Below are positions 1-8,314 of a stretch of DNA of 64,000 nucleotides, one piece after another. This DNA is from Kribbella catacumbae DSM 19601 (lineage in GTDB: Bacteria > Actinomycetota > Actinomycetes > Propionibacteriales > Kribbellaceae): NCBI RefSeq assembly GCF_000372465.1, contig NZ_AQUZ01000004.1, forward strand, positions 125,202-189,201, in the 5' to 3' direction. Numbering within the stretch: the stretch's first letter is position 1; each line of letters starts with the position of its first letter. Made by a program: the position numbers and the translations under genes. The notes under the pieces are model-generated. The model made no database searches, had not been told where the DNA came from, and worked only from the letters and a program-made list of their open reading frames with translations.

Positions 1-133
1 TCGCGTGCAGCCGGCGGAGCAGCCCGACGCCCTTGCCGTCGGGCAGACAGATCTCGGCGAAGGCCTCGGTCAACTCGTGCTGCGGATAGCGGTGGGGCGG
101 CAACGCCGCCTGCACCGAGGCAATCCGCGTCAT
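1..133 (-). CDS. Type III polyketide synthase, N-terminal fragment (runs off window)
   Basis: Only the first 44 codons are in the window, starting at an ATG at 133 and reading leftwards. They give MTRIASVQAALPPHRYPQ, followed by HELTEAFAEI, the kind of N-terminus seen in bacterial chalcone/stilbene synthase-like enzymes. These condense acyl-CoA starters with malonyl-CoA. The catalytic Cys-His-Asn residues lie outside the window, so the call rests on the N-terminal pattern and on context: a UbiA-family gene begins 28 bp away on the other strand, and in actinomycetes type III synthases are often found beside prenyltransferases and methyltransferases. Another thiolase-fold enzyme is possible. 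Confidence 0.6.
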   Translation of the reverse strand, partial: MTRIASVQAALPPHRYPQHELTEAFAEICLPDGKGVGLLRRLHA

Positions 134-160
134 CGTGGCATCGTTGGGTCGGTGACCCGG

Positions 161-979
161 ATGCGAGCCGTGCTGAGACCAGTGCGCGGGCTGGCGATGG
201 CGAGCCATCCCGGGCCGACCGTTGCCGTCACCACCCTGGTCACTGTCGTCGCGTGGTCGGCGGGCCGAGACCTCGCCGGATGCTTGTCTGTCGCCGCAGC
301 AATCCTCACCGGCCACCTCTCGATCGGCTGGAGCAATGACGCGATTGACGCAACTCGCGACACCAGTGTCCACCGAAACGACAAACCAATCGTCCTCGGA
401 CTGGTGAGTCGCCGGACGTTGTGGATCGGCGCGACCCTGATGCTGGTTGCCTGCGTCCCCCTGTCGCTGGCCAGCGGCTGGCTCGCCGGCCTCGCACATC
501 TCGTCGGCGTGGCGGCCGCGTGGGGGTACAACCTGCGGCTCAAATCGACCCGGATCTCGTGGCTCCCGTACGCCGTGGCGTTCGGGCTGCTGCCGTCTTT
601 CGTCACGCTCGGCACTTCGGGCACGTGGGCGCCATGGTGGGCGTCAGCCGCGACGGCGTTGCTCGGCGTCGGCGCGCACCTGGCGAACGTAGTACCGGAT
701 CTTGCCGATGATCTGGCGACCGGAGTCGAGGGCTGGCCGCAACGCCTCGGCCGACTAGCCCGGTACGCCGCTCCGCTGCCGCTCGCCACAGCAACCGCGT
801 TGCTGGTGGTCGCCCCACCCGGCCCGGTCGGCGCAATCGGCTGGGCCACCCTGGCGGTGGTCGCAGTACTGCTGGTGGTGATCGTGGCCTGGAGAAATGC
901 GCCGTTCCTCCTGACGATCGCGGTCGCCGCGGTGAGCATCGTTGCCCTGGTACTACACGGTGACGCCCTCACGAGCTAG
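161..979 (+). CDS. UbiA family prenyltransferase (integral membrane)
   Basis: A 272-residue polytopic membrane protein with about eight hydrophobic segments. Near residue 60 it has the UbiA signature in the form NDAIDATRD (N-x3-D-x3-D), the Mg-diphosphate-binding motif that lets these enzymes move a prenyl chain onto an aromatic or quinone acceptor. A second Asp-rich stretch (PDLADD) follows at mid-protein. The reading frame is open further upstream, but that part is not hydrophobic and overlaps the divergent polyketide synthase gene, so the ATG at 161 is chosen. The neighbouring type III polyketide synthase suggests prenylation or modification of a polyketide-derived aromatic; this is inference. 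Its stop overlaps the convergent LysR gene by 4 bp. Confidence 0.75.
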   Translation: MRAVLRPVRGLAMASHPGPTVAVTTLVTVVAWSAGRDLAGCLSVAAAILTGHLSIGWSNDAIDATRDTSVHRNDKPIVLGLVSRRTLWIGATLMLVACVPLSLASGWLAGLAHLVGVAAAWGYNLRLKSTRISWLPYAVAFGLLPSFVTLGTSGTWAPWWASAATALLGVGAHLANVVPDLADDLATGVEGWPQRLGRLARYAAPLPLATATALLVVAPPGPVGAIGWATLAVVAVLLVVIVAWRNAPFLLTIAVAAVSIVALVLHGDALTS

Positions 980-1854
980 TCGGCTGGTTTGAGAGGGGCG
1001 TTGCTGCCGAGGATGGCCGCTGTCAGCGCTTCGGCGGGCTCTTTGGCGGCTCGGGGGTTGGTGATGAGGACCAGGTCGATGGCGGGCAGCTCTGGAAGGC
1101 CGGCGCTGGGCGGCGGTTCGACCAGGTCAGCGGGCATGAGCGATCGGGCAAAGATGGCTATCCCCAGGCCGGCGCGCACGGCGGCGAGGACGCCGTTGAC
1201 GCCGCGGACTATGCAGGTGATCCGGCACGAGCGGCCGGCCTGTTCGAGGGTCTGGACGCCGAGGGAGCGGCTGATGCTTGGCGCCTGGTAGGCGACCAGG
1301 GGCACGTGTCCGTCCGGCGCGATCCGCGTGCCCGCGATTCCGGCCCACACGAGCGGGTCTCGGCGTACCAGCCGGCCGTTGGGCTCGTAGCCGCCGCCGA
1401 GGCTGTGCTTGACGTAGGCGAGGTCGAGGTGGCCGGACTCGACCCGGCGGAGCAGATTGGGGCTCTGCGCAACGGTCAGCTCGAGATCGATCCGCGGGTA
1501 GAGCTGCCGGAAATCCCGCAGGATCCGCGGCAGCGGCGTCAGCGCGAGGTCGTCGGTGACGCCGAACCGCAGCCGCCCACGCAGCTCAGACCCGGTGAAG
1601 TACCCCGCCGCCTCCTCGTGCGCGGCGAGGATCGTCCGCGCGAACCCGGCCATCGCCTCGCCGTCGGCGGTCAGCGTGACGGTGCGCGTGTCGCGCACGA
1701 ACAGCGGCCGCCCGATCGCCGTCTCGAGTTTACGAACATGCTGGCTGACCGTTGGTTGCCGGATGCCCAGACGTTCCGCGGCCTGGGTAAAGCTCAGCGA
1801 CTGCGCCACCGCCAGGAACGTGCGCAACTGGTCCGGATCGTAGGCCACCATCAC
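976..1854 (-). CDS. LysR family transcriptional regulator
   Basis: A 292-residue protein. Residues 5-65 form the winged helix-turn-helix of LysR regulators (AAERLGIRQPTVSQHVRKLE). The rest is the periplasmic-binding-protein-like effector domain, with FGVTDDLALTPLPR near its start. The family binds DNA as tetramers and typically controls a divergent neighbour in response to a small ligand. The neighbour here is the MFS transporter starting at 1984, with a T-N11-A box between them. The start is MM at 1854/1851 and either Met may be used. The effector is not readable from the sequence. Confidence 0.88.
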   Translation of the reverse strand: MMVAYDPDQLRTFLAVAQSLSFTQAAERLGIRQPTVSQHVRKLETAIGRPLFVRDTRTVTLTADGEAMAGFARTILAAHEEAAGYFTGSELRGRLRFGVTDDLALTPLPRILRDFRQLYPRIDLELTVAQSPNLLRRVESGHLDLAYVKHSLGGGYEPNGRLVRRDPLVWAGIAGTRIAPDGHVPLVAYQAPSISRSLGVQTLEQAGRSCRITCIVRGVNGVLAAVRAGLGIAIFARSLMPADLVEPPPSAGLPELPAIDLVLITNPRAAKEPAEALTAAILGSNAPLKPAD

Positions 1855-1872
1855 TCCTCAGGTACCGAGGTC

Positions 1873-1887
1873 ATTGCGGTACGCAAT
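1873..1887. promoter_or_regulatory. LysR-type box (T-N11-A palindrome)
   Basis: The sequence ATTGCGGTACGCAAT is a perfect 6-bp inverted repeat with a 3-bp centre. T1874 and A1886 fit the LysR consensus T-N11-A. It lies 19 bp upstream of the LysR start codon and between the divergent regulator and MFS genes, where such a recognition site is expected. Binding is inferred. Confidence 0.6.
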
Positions 1888-1983
1888 AAGACTAATAGGA
1901 GTAATTCGCTGTCAGAATCCAGGTCCAAACCACGAGGATGGAGGTGACCGCCCCTGACAAGCCCACTTCCGTAGGGATGACTC

Positions 1984-3507
1984 TTGACCACCCGGGCCAC
2001 CGGACCTGTCCACCCCGTCGCCGACTTCCACACCCACCGCACCACCACCAGTCCTGAGAACCGCCGCCAACGGCCAGGCTTCCGGGACACCTTCAGCGCC
2101 CTGCAGGTGCGCAACTTCCGCCTCCTGATCAGCGGCCTCTTCGTCAGCTCGACCGGCGGCTGGGTGCAGCGCATCGCCCAGGACTGGCTGGTCCTGACGC
2201 TGACCGGCAGCGCCACCGCGGTCGGCATCACCACCGCCCTGCAGTTCCTGCCCTCTCTCCTGCTCGGCATGTACGGCGGCGTCATCGCCGACCGCTTCCC
2301 CAAGCGCAAGGTGCTGCTCTGCACCCAGGCCACGATGGGTACGGCGGCAGCCATCCTGGCCGTGCTGGCGCTCACCGGTGAGGTCAAGGTCTGGCAGGTC
2401 TACGCGCTGGCCCTGTTCCTCGGCCTCGCGACCGCCGTCGACAACCCGACCCGGCAGTCCTTCGTCAACGAACTGGTCGGCAAGGAACGCCTCCGGAACG
2501 CGATCAGCATGGTCTCCTCGACGTTCCAGCTGGGCAGCCTGATCGGCCCGGCGCTCGGCGGCCTCCTGCTCGGCACGATCGGCACCGGCTGGGCCTTCGC
2601 GATCAACGCGGTCACGTTCTTCGGCTCGATCACCGCGCTGCTGATGATGCGCGAGCACGAGATGCCCGGACTGCAGGCTGCCCGCCGGGCCAGCGCGGGG
2701 ATCCGGATGCGCGACGGCCTGCGCGACGGAGTGCGGTACGCGTTCCACGAGCCGGCCGTCCGGTGGGCCATCGCACTGGTCGGCATCTACGGCATGTTCA
2801 CCATCAGCCTGCCGGTGACGCTCACCGCCTTCGCCGACCGCGTCTTCCACACCGGAGCCACCGGGTACGGCGTACTGAACTCCGTCGTTGCCGCCGGCGC
2901 GTTGACCGGAGCGCTGCTGTCGGCGCGGCGGGTCCGGCCGACCAGGCTGCGCAACCTGGTCGGGATCGCCTCGATCCTCGCGGTGACCGAAATGGTCGCC
3001 GCGATCCAGCCGTCGCTATGGACCTTCTTGCCGCTGCTCTGCGCACTCGGCATGGCCACGCTGATGTTCCTCACCGCGGCCCAGTCGATGGTCCAGCTGA
3101 TCACGCCAGACGGACTCCGCGGCCGGGTCGCCGGCATCTACAGCCTGGTCTTCGTCGGCGGCGGCGCGATCGGCGGACCGACTGCCGGCTGGATCGCCGA
3201 GCACTGGGGTGCCCGTACTGCACTGTTGCTCGCCGGAATGATCCCGGCCGTCGCGACCCTCGCGATCGGCATCAAGCTGGCCCGGGCCGGCCGGTTCCGG
3301 GTGGTCGTGGTCCGGCCGCAGACCCGCTCACCCTGGTTGCAGCCGCCACGGCTCGGCCTGACCCAGACCGAAGTACGGATCGAACGGCCGGCCGCGCCGC
3401 GGATCGAGCGGCCGGCGACGATCGCCCGGCGTCAGCATCAGCGCAACGGCGACCACCCGCACCCCCGGCGTACCAGAAAGAAGCCGCTGCGGCACTACAC
3501 GAGGTAG
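1984..3507 (+). CDS. MFS transporter, EntS/MFS_3-like
   Basis: A 507-residue major facilitator. The first 40 residues are hydrophilic, then about twelve membrane helices follow. The loop after helix 2 carries GVIADRFPKRKV, the MFS motif A (G-x-x-x-D-R-x-G/P-R-R/K). The QVRNFRLL lead-in and WVQRIAQDWLV are typical of the MFS_3 (enterobactin exporter-like) group, which exports siderophores or drugs. The C-terminal 70 residues are a long basic Arg/Pro-rich tail, unusual for the family. A TGA lies just upstream in frame, so TTG at 1984 is the first possible start; GTAGGG at 1971-1976 could serve as ribosome-binding site. It is probably controlled by the divergent LysR protein. Confidence 0.82.
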   Translation: MTTRATGPVHPVADFHTHRTTTSPENRRQRPGFRDTFSALQVRNFRLLISGLFVSSTGGWVQRIAQDWLVLTLTGSATAVGITTALQFLPSLLLGMYGGVIADRFPKRKVLLCTQATMGTAAAILAVLALTGEVKVWQVYALALFLGLATAVDNPTRQSFVNELVGKERLRNAISMVSSTFQLGSLIGPALGGLLLGTIGTGWAFAINAVTFFGSITALLMMREHEMPGLQAARRASAGIRMRDGLRDGVRYAFHEPAVRWAIALVGIYGMFTISLPVTLTAFADRVFHTGATGYGVLNSVVAAGALTGALLSARRVRPTRLRNLVGIASILAVTEMVAAIQPSLWTFLPLLCALGMATLMFLTAAQSMVQLITPDGLRGRVAGIYSLVFVGGGAIGGPTAGWIAEHWGARTALLLAGMIPAVATLAIGIKLARAGRFRVVVVRPQTRSPWLQPPRLGLTQTEVRIERPAAPRIERPATIARRQHQRNGDHPHPRRTRKKPLRHYTR

Positions 3508-4190
3508 AACTCCGTGAGCCAGGACTGCCAGGCGTCTTCCAGGCGTTTGGCATCCTGGCCGGGGCCGTAGTAATGGTGGCCGAGGGCAACGGGCATCCCG
3601 AGCAGGCTGCGGTCGTGGAAGCGCAGCAGCGCGTTGTCGGTGCGGATGCCGAGGTGGCTCGGGCCGTGGTAGTCGACCTCGCCGATGACCGTGCCCAGGC
3701 CGTAGATGTCCAGCTCGACCTTGTCGCCGACCGCACCACCGATGGCGTCGCGCAGCTTCTGCCACGCCTCCGGAGTACCGGACCACGCGGGGCCTTCAGC
3801 AACTACATAGGTGGCGGGCACGCCGTTATAGCCCGACAGATAGACCTGCAGCGTGTGGAAGTAGAGGTCCCAGCCGCGCGCGGTCGCCTCGTACTCCGCT
3901 TCCCAGTCGTCGCCGGTGAATCCGGTCTGGACAAAACGCAGTACGGACGAACCGCCGTCACGCGCCTCGATCAGATACTCGAATGCACCCGCCTCGGCCT
4001 GGATGGCGAAACCGCGGCCGGGCTCCCAGCGCAGTACGACGCCATCGGCCGACACCCCGTTCTCGTCCGGCGCCGGGTTCATCGGCGCGAACCAGGCGGT
4101 CAACCCGGCCTCGGTCGCGATCGCGTCCCAGACCTGGTCAGGTGTCGCCTCCAGTGGGACCTCGACTTCAAGCCTGCGTTCCTCAGTCAT
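3495..4190 (-). CDS. SRPBCC/AHSA1-domain protein
   Basis: A 231-residue protein. Residues 1-140 match the START/Bet v1-like AHSA1 fold: LEVEVPLEATPDQVWDAIAT at the start, then GLTAWFAPM, then VLRFVQTGF, then a WDLYFHTLQVYL helix. The remaining 90 residues look like a second degenerate copy of the fold. The family binds hydrophobic ligands; no catalytic role can be assigned. The start codon overlaps the stop of the upstream ArsR-like reading frame (ATGA), a pairing very common in actinobacteria in which ArsR regulates its partner. Its 3' end overlaps the convergent MFS gene by 13 bp. Confidence 0.78.
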   Translation of the reverse strand: MTEERRLEVEVPLEATPDQVWDAIATEAGLTAWFAPMNPAPDENGVSADGVVLRWEPGRGFAIQAEAGAFEYLIEARDGGSSVLRFVQTGFTGDDWEAEYEATARGWDLYFHTLQVYLSGYNGVPATYVVAEGPAWSGTPEAWQKLRDAIGGAVGDKVELDIYGLGTVIGEVDYHGPSHLGIRTDNALLRFHDRSLLGMPVALGHHYYGPGQDAKRLEDAWQSWLTEFYLV

Positions 4191-4395
4191 CGTTGCTCTC
4201 CGGACTGTCGTGTCGGTTTCGGATGGACGGCCACCAGCAGCCGGTGGCTACGGCCATTCGGCGCGGACTCGTCGTGATACTTGGCCACCAGTACCCGCAA
4301 CGCCTGCCCCAACTCGTCGGAGAAGGCAGCCCGATCCGCGGCCGTGGCGAACCTGACCTCGCCGTCGACCGCGAACGTCGCGGCACGCCAAAGGC
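4187..4395 (-). pseudogene. ArsR-type regulator, C-terminal remnant
   Basis: A reading frame of about 68 codons ends in a TGA that overlaps the SRPBCC start (ATGA). It reads LWRAATFAVDGEVRF, then ATAADRAAFSDELGQALRVL, then VAKYHDE and HRLLVAVHP. This resembles the C-terminal half of ArsR regulators that precede SRPBCC genes. The winged-helix DNA-binding half and any start codon are missing: upstream the frame runs into the hairpin at 4392-4420 and the end of the lysyl oxidase-like gene. I infer a deletion that fused the gene's middle to the neighbouring terminator. No long track line represents this frame, so the call rests on my own translation. Confidence 0.55.
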
Positions 4396-4420
4396 GGCCC
4401 TCCCCCAGGAAGGGCCGCCT
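4392..4420 (-). terminator. Hairpin terminator of the lysyl oxidase-like gene
   Basis: A perfect 10-bp inverted repeat (AGGCGGCCCT / AGGGCCGCCT) with a 9-nt loop lies about 35 bp past the stop at 4456. There is no T-run, as is common in high-GC actinobacteria. It overlaps the broken end of the ArsR remnant. Confidence 0.6.
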
Positions 4421-4455
4421 CGGCGGCGGTCTCGCGGCGGCGGCGCGAGACCGGA

Positions 4456-5985
4456 TCAGGGAGCGTCGACCAGCTGGACCGGCGGGACCTTGACCGTGCG
4501 GTGGTGCAGGGTGCCGCCGAGGATGACCTTGCGCAGCGACACGTTGTTCTTGAGGTTGGACTCGAACAGCCGCTTCTCCGGGTTCGCGGCGACCTCGATG
4601 TAGTAGGTGCCGTTCGGCAGGCCGGTGATATCGAACGACTGCCCCGGCAACGACTGCACGTAGGTGTCACCGGAGCCGACGTCGAGGACCTCACGCACCG
4701 ACAGCGACCCCTGGCTGCCACAGGCCGTGTGCAGGTCGGTGTTCATCGGGTGCCAGTTCGCGTTCTTCACCGTGTAGTCGATCGAGTCGGTCGCGGCCAG
4801 GCAGAAGGCCTCCTTCTGGCTGCGGACGACCTCGGTCTGCTTGGCGTTCAGCAGGCTGTACCGGGCGAAGTCCGTGAAGTGCCAGTGGGCGTGACCGTCG
4901 CGGGCATCCCACTCCATCGTGCCGGTCTTGGCGTAGCCGACCTCCTTGCCCTTCTCGTCGTAGAAGTACTGGTAGGCGTCCATCAGGTCCTTGCCCTTTT
5001 GCCGGAAGCCGTCGAGCACCAGAGTGGACGGTCCGGCGTTCCAGACGTTGGCGGAGAACTGCAGGAAGTCACGGCCGGCGCTCGGCGTACCGGCTTCGCC
5101 CGGGGCGACCACGATCTGCCAGGCCGGCAGGGATCGCAGGTCCGGCTTCGGGCCCTTCGGAACGCTCGCCTTGCCGGTCGGCCGCTGCGCGTGCGGCTTC
5201 GGCGCCGCCTTGGCCGGCTCACCCTCAGCCTTGGCGGCCAGCTTGGCCTTGGCCTTCGCGAAGGCCTGCCTGCAGCCGTCGTGACCGCAGTTCGCGGCCT
5301 CCCTGACCGTCACCTTCAGCGTCACGGCCGAGTCGTAGGCGCCGATCTTGAAGAGGTCGCGGTAGGCCTTGTTGACGGTCAGCTTCGCGGTGTACTTGCC
5401 GACTGGCAAGTCCACCCCGGCTTCGTCAAAGCCCACGGTGCTCGCCGACCAGCCGGCCTGCAGGCCCCAGACAGCGCCGAGTGTGAACGGGTTCGCAGTG
5501 CAGCCGTCCGGGTACGGCGAGGTGGCCGGCGCGTCCGGCCGGGTCCGCGATCCCTCGCCGTTCAGGCAGAAGGTGCGGTCCTTGTCGTAGACCTTCTTTC
5601 CCTTGGCATCGGTGACGGTCAGGTGCAGGAACTTGGCGAGCCCACCGAAGTCGGTGACCAGGCCGGCCGGCAACGCCTTCGCCTTGCCGTTGACGAGCTG
5701 GCTGGCGACGATCGGATCGCCATAGGACTTGCGGGTCGCGCGCACCTCGATCGGATTCTTGCCGGCCACCAGATGGGTGCCCAGATCCAGCAGCACGCCA
5801 CCGTCGGGATACCGGTCCAGGGTCACTTCGGTGCTTCCGGCAACTAGTTTGAGCGGCGCGTCCGCGGCCGCCCGTGGTTGCGACGACGCTGCGCCCGCGG
5901 CCCCCGCCGCGAGCGCGACGAGTGTCGCGGCTCCGGTCACGGCCACCGCCGTACGACCGAACTTCCGTGAAATGTTGATGATCAA
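4456..5985 (-). CDS. Secreted lysyl oxidase-like copper protein
   Basis: About 509 residues. The N-terminus has KFGRTAVAVTGAATLVALAAG and then AGA, a Sec signal peptide. The middle carries an Ala/Lys/Pro-rich linker (about residues 250-290). The C-terminal 200 residues contain WDARDGHAHWHFTDFARY, the Cu-binding W-H-x-H-x-H motif of the lysyl oxidase family, followed by FCLAATDS and CGSQGSLSV with the expected conserved cysteines. Lysyl oxidases oxidise the epsilon-amino group of lysine in proteins to an aldehyde; the bacterial substrates are unknown. TTG at 5985 is preferred because GGGAGGGG sits directly upstream; an in-frame ATG at 6024 would add 13 residues. It is divergent from the alpha-galactosidase gene. 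Confidence 0.75.
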   Translation of the reverse strand: MIINISRKFGRTAVAVTGAATLVALAAGAAGAASSQPRAAADAPLKLVAGSTEVTLDRYPDGGVLLDLGTHLVAGKNPIEVRATRKSYGDPIVASQLVNGKAKALPAGLVTDFGGLAKFLHLTVTDAKGKKVYDKDRTFCLNGEGSRTRPDAPATSPYPDGCTANPFTLGAVWGLQAGWSASTVGFDEAGVDLPVGKYTAKLTVNKAYRDLFKIGAYDSAVTLKVTVREAANCGHDGCRQAFAKAKAKLAAKAEGEPAKAAPKPHAQRPTGKASVPKGPKPDLRSLPAWQIVVAPGEAGTPSAGRDFLQFSANVWNAGPSTLVLDGFRQKGKDLMDAYQYFYDEKGKEVGYAKTGTMEWDARDGHAHWHFTDFARYSLLNAKQTEVVRSQKEAFCLAATDSIDYTVKNANWHPMNTDLHTACGSQGSLSVREVLDVGSGDTYVQSLPGQSFDITGLPNGTYYIEVAANPEKRLFESNLKNNVSLRKVILGGTLHHRTVKVPPVQLVDAP

Positions 5986-6128
5986 TCCCCTCCCGTTCGG
6001 GCCGACCCGCCTCACACGGGTCATCGATCCCTTACGTGAGTACTGACCTCCAGCCGCCCGGCATTGTTGATCTCAGTTGGATGGCAGTTGTGTCACAGCG
6101 ATCACTCACGGTAATCGCAGCCTGTTAC

Positions 6129-6158
6129 TTGACGACGTAAATTAAACACCCCTAGGCT
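6129..6158 (+). promoter_or_regulatory. Candidate sigma-70-type promoter of the alpha-galactosidase gene
   Basis: TTGACG (6129-6134) and TAGGCT (6153-6158) are spaced by 18 bp in the only AT-rich patch of the 6025-6193 divergent intergenic region. The start codon is 36 bp downstream of the -10 box. Confidence 0.5.
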
Positions 6159-6193
6159 CGGCGCAAGTTTCCGCCACCCGATGGAGGACACAC

Positions 6194-8260
6194 ATGTCAG
6201 TACGCCGATCGCCGGGGCGCCGCCTGCGCCGTACCGGTGTGGTGACGATGGCCGCTCTCGCCCTGGTGTCGGCGGCGGCCGCGATCGTGCCGGCCAGCGC
6301 GACAGCACCGACCGCCAAGGCGCCGGTACCCGCGAAGTACCCGCAGGTCGCCGCCAAGCCCTACCTGGGCTGGAGCAGCTGGAGCCTGCAGTCCACCAAC
6401 TATCCGGGGGTGAACCCCGACGGCCCGGGCAGCTTCATCAGCGAGAAGAACATCCTCGCCCAGGCCAACGCGATGGCCACCAAGCTGAAGCCGTTCGGCT
6501 ACGAGTACATCAACATCGACGCGGGCTGGCAGCTCGGCGGCGACGAGTACGGCCGTCCGGTCGCGAACAAGGCCCGCTTCCCGCGCGGGATGAAGGCGGT
6601 CGGCGACGACCTGCACAAGCTCGGACTGAAGTTCGGCATCTACACCGTCGTCGGCCTCGGCTTCGACGTGTACCGCGAGGGCAACACCCCGATCCACGAC
6701 GCTCCGGGCTGCTTCACCCGCGACATCGTGTACCCCGACCTGCGAACCACCAACGGCTGGGACCAGGCGTACAAGATCAACTACGCCAGCCCGTGCGCGC
6801 AGAAGTATGCCGACTCGATCGCGAACCTGTTTGCCGGCTGGGGCGTCGACTTCATCAAGATGGACGGCGTCGGCCCAGGCTCCTGGAAGGGTGCTCCGGA
6901 CGACCCGAACCACAACAACACCGAGGACGTCGAGGCCTGGTGGCGCGCCGTCCAGAACGCCGGCCGCCCGATGCAGTACACGCTGTCGTGGTCGCTGAGC
7001 CACCGGTACGCCGAAACCTGGAAGCAGAACTCCAACGGCTGGCGGATCGACACCGATGTGGAGTGCTACTGCGACACGATCGTCCGCTGGGACAGCTCGG
7101 TGAAGCAGCGCTGGTGGGACCTGCCGCAGTGGATCGACGATGCCGGACCGGGTCACTGGAACAACCTCGACGCGATCAACGTCGGCGTCGGCGAGATGGA
7201 TGGCCTGAACGAGGCCGAGCGGCAGAGCTACATGACGTTCTGGGCGATCAACGCCGCGCCGCTGTTCGTCGGTGACGACATGACCAAGCTCGACGCGTAC
7301 GGTCTCAAGCTGCTGACCAACCGCGAGGTCATCGCGATCAACCAGTCCGGCAACCCGGCCCGGCCGCTGAACCAGGACCAGCTGCAGCAGACCTGGTACG
7401 CGAAGAACGCCGACGGCAGTGTCACGGTCGGCCTGTTCAACCTGGCAGAGACCCCGGCGACGGTGACCGGCGACTTCGGCCAGCTGGGCATCACCGGCAA
7501 GGCGACCGTCCGCGAGGTCTGGGCGAATCAGAACACGTCGAACGTGTCCGGCCAGGTCTCCGCGGCGTTGCCGGCGCATGGCTCGAAGCTGTACAAGATC
7601 TTCCCGAACAGCCTCGGCTCGGTGAGCAAGCCGGCTGATCTGACGGCGACCGACGTCAGCCGTACCACGATGTCGCTGACCTGGCGGCCGAGCACGAACG
7701 CGAAGTCCTACGCGGTCTACGCGAACGGCAAGCAGGTGGCGATCAGCACGACGACCAGCACCGTCGTCACCGGGTTGCTGCCGCAGACGCAGTACAAGTT
7801 CGAGGTGAAGGGTATCAACGGCAACAAGTCGTCCGACGCCAGCGCCGCGATCACCATGTTCACCGCTAAGGCGGGTGGACCGGTCCGGTACGAGGCTGAG
7901 GCCGCGAACAGCACGCTGACCGGCAACGCGAGTGCCAACGGCTGCACGTTGTGCTCGGGTGGCAAGAAGATCGGCAACATCGGCTACGACGCCTCGGTGA
8001 CGCTGAACGACATCACCGTGCCGGCGGCCGGGACCTACCTGGTCAAGATCGCCTACACCGACGGCGACACGAGCCGGCAGAGCATGCTGACCATCAACGA
8101 CGCCGACTCCTACTGGGTGAACTACCACGGCCTCGGCGACAACGACTGGGGTACGCCGCAGGTCGTCTACCTACCGGTCAAGCTGGCCGCGGGCGCCAAC
8201 TCACTCAAGATCTCCAACCCGTCTGGCTACATCGCCGACATCGACTGGATCACCGTCTAG
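6194..8260 (+). CDS. Secreted alpha-galactosidase, GH27-FnIII-CBM
   Basis: 688 residues. Residues 1-35 are a basic, hydrophobic signal peptide ending in ASA. Residues 50-420 are the GH27 (beta/alpha)8 domain: LGWSSWS at the start, YINIDAGW, the nucleophile region DFIKMDG (Asp), and the acid/base region WRIDTDVE. GH27 enzymes hydrolyse terminal alpha-galactosides with retention. Residues 485-565 are a fibronectin type III domain (ADLTATDVSRTTMSLTW). Residues 570-688 are a CBM35-like carbohydrate-binding module (RYEAEAANSTLTG; ending IADIDWITV). The order catalytic-FnIII-CBM is usual for secreted actinobacterial glycosidases acting on plant polymers such as galactomannan. AGGA at about 6184 precedes the ATG. 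Confidence 0.93.
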   Translation: MSVRRSPGRRLRRTGVVTMAALALVSAAAAIVPASATAPTAKAPVPAKYPQVAAKPYLGWSSWSLQSTNYPGVNPDGPGSFISEKNILAQANAMATKLKPFGYEYINIDAGWQLGGDEYGRPVANKARFPRGMKAVGDDLHKLGLKFGIYTVVGLGFDVYREGNTPIHDAPGCFTRDIVYPDLRTTNGWDQAYKINYASPCAQKYADSIANLFAGWGVDFIKMDGVGPGSWKGAPDDPNHNNTEDVEAWWRAVQNAGRPMQYTLSWSLSHRYAETWKQNSNGWRIDTDVECYCDTIVRWDSSVKQRWWDLPQWIDDAGPGHWNNLDAINVGVGEMDGLNEAERQSYMTFWAINAAPLFVGDDMTKLDAYGLKLLTNREVIAINQSGNPARPLNQDQLQQTWYAKNADGSVTVGLFNLAETPATVTGDFGQLGITGKATVREVWANQNTSNVSGQVSAALPAHGSKLYKIFPNSLGSVSKPADLTATDVSRTTMSLTWRPSTNAKSYAVYANGKQVAISTTTSTVVTGLLPQTQYKFEVKGINGNKSSDASAAITMFTAKAGGPVRYEAEAANSTLTGNASANGCTLCSGGKKIGNIGYDASVTLNDITVPAAGTYLVKIAYTDGDTSRQSMLTINDADSYWVNYHGLGDNDWGTPQVVYLPVKLAAGANSLKISNPSGYIADIDWITV

Positions 8261-8277
8261 TCGTCCCCTCGAAGCAG

Positions 8278-8307
8278 GGGGCGGACCGCCTGCCCGCGGT
8301 CCGCCCC
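8278..8307. terminator. Bidirectional hairpin terminator
   Basis: A 12-bp inverted repeat (GGGGCGGACCGC / GCGGTCCGCCCC) with a 6-nt loop, placed exactly between the convergent alpha-galactosidase and SDR genes. Confidence 0.75.
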
Positions 8308-8314
8308 TGCCTGG

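Noticed and set aside
2763..4277. Long plus-strand frame of 504 codons
   Set aside because: It overlaps the MFS and SRPBCC genes in another frame or strand and has only Arg/Pro/Gly-rich low-complexity content, typical of high-GC shadow frames.
6197..8128. Antisense frame of 643 codons over the alpha-galactosidase gene
   Set aside because: The sense strand encodes a complete GH27-FnIII-CBM protein; the antisense product has no recognisable motif.
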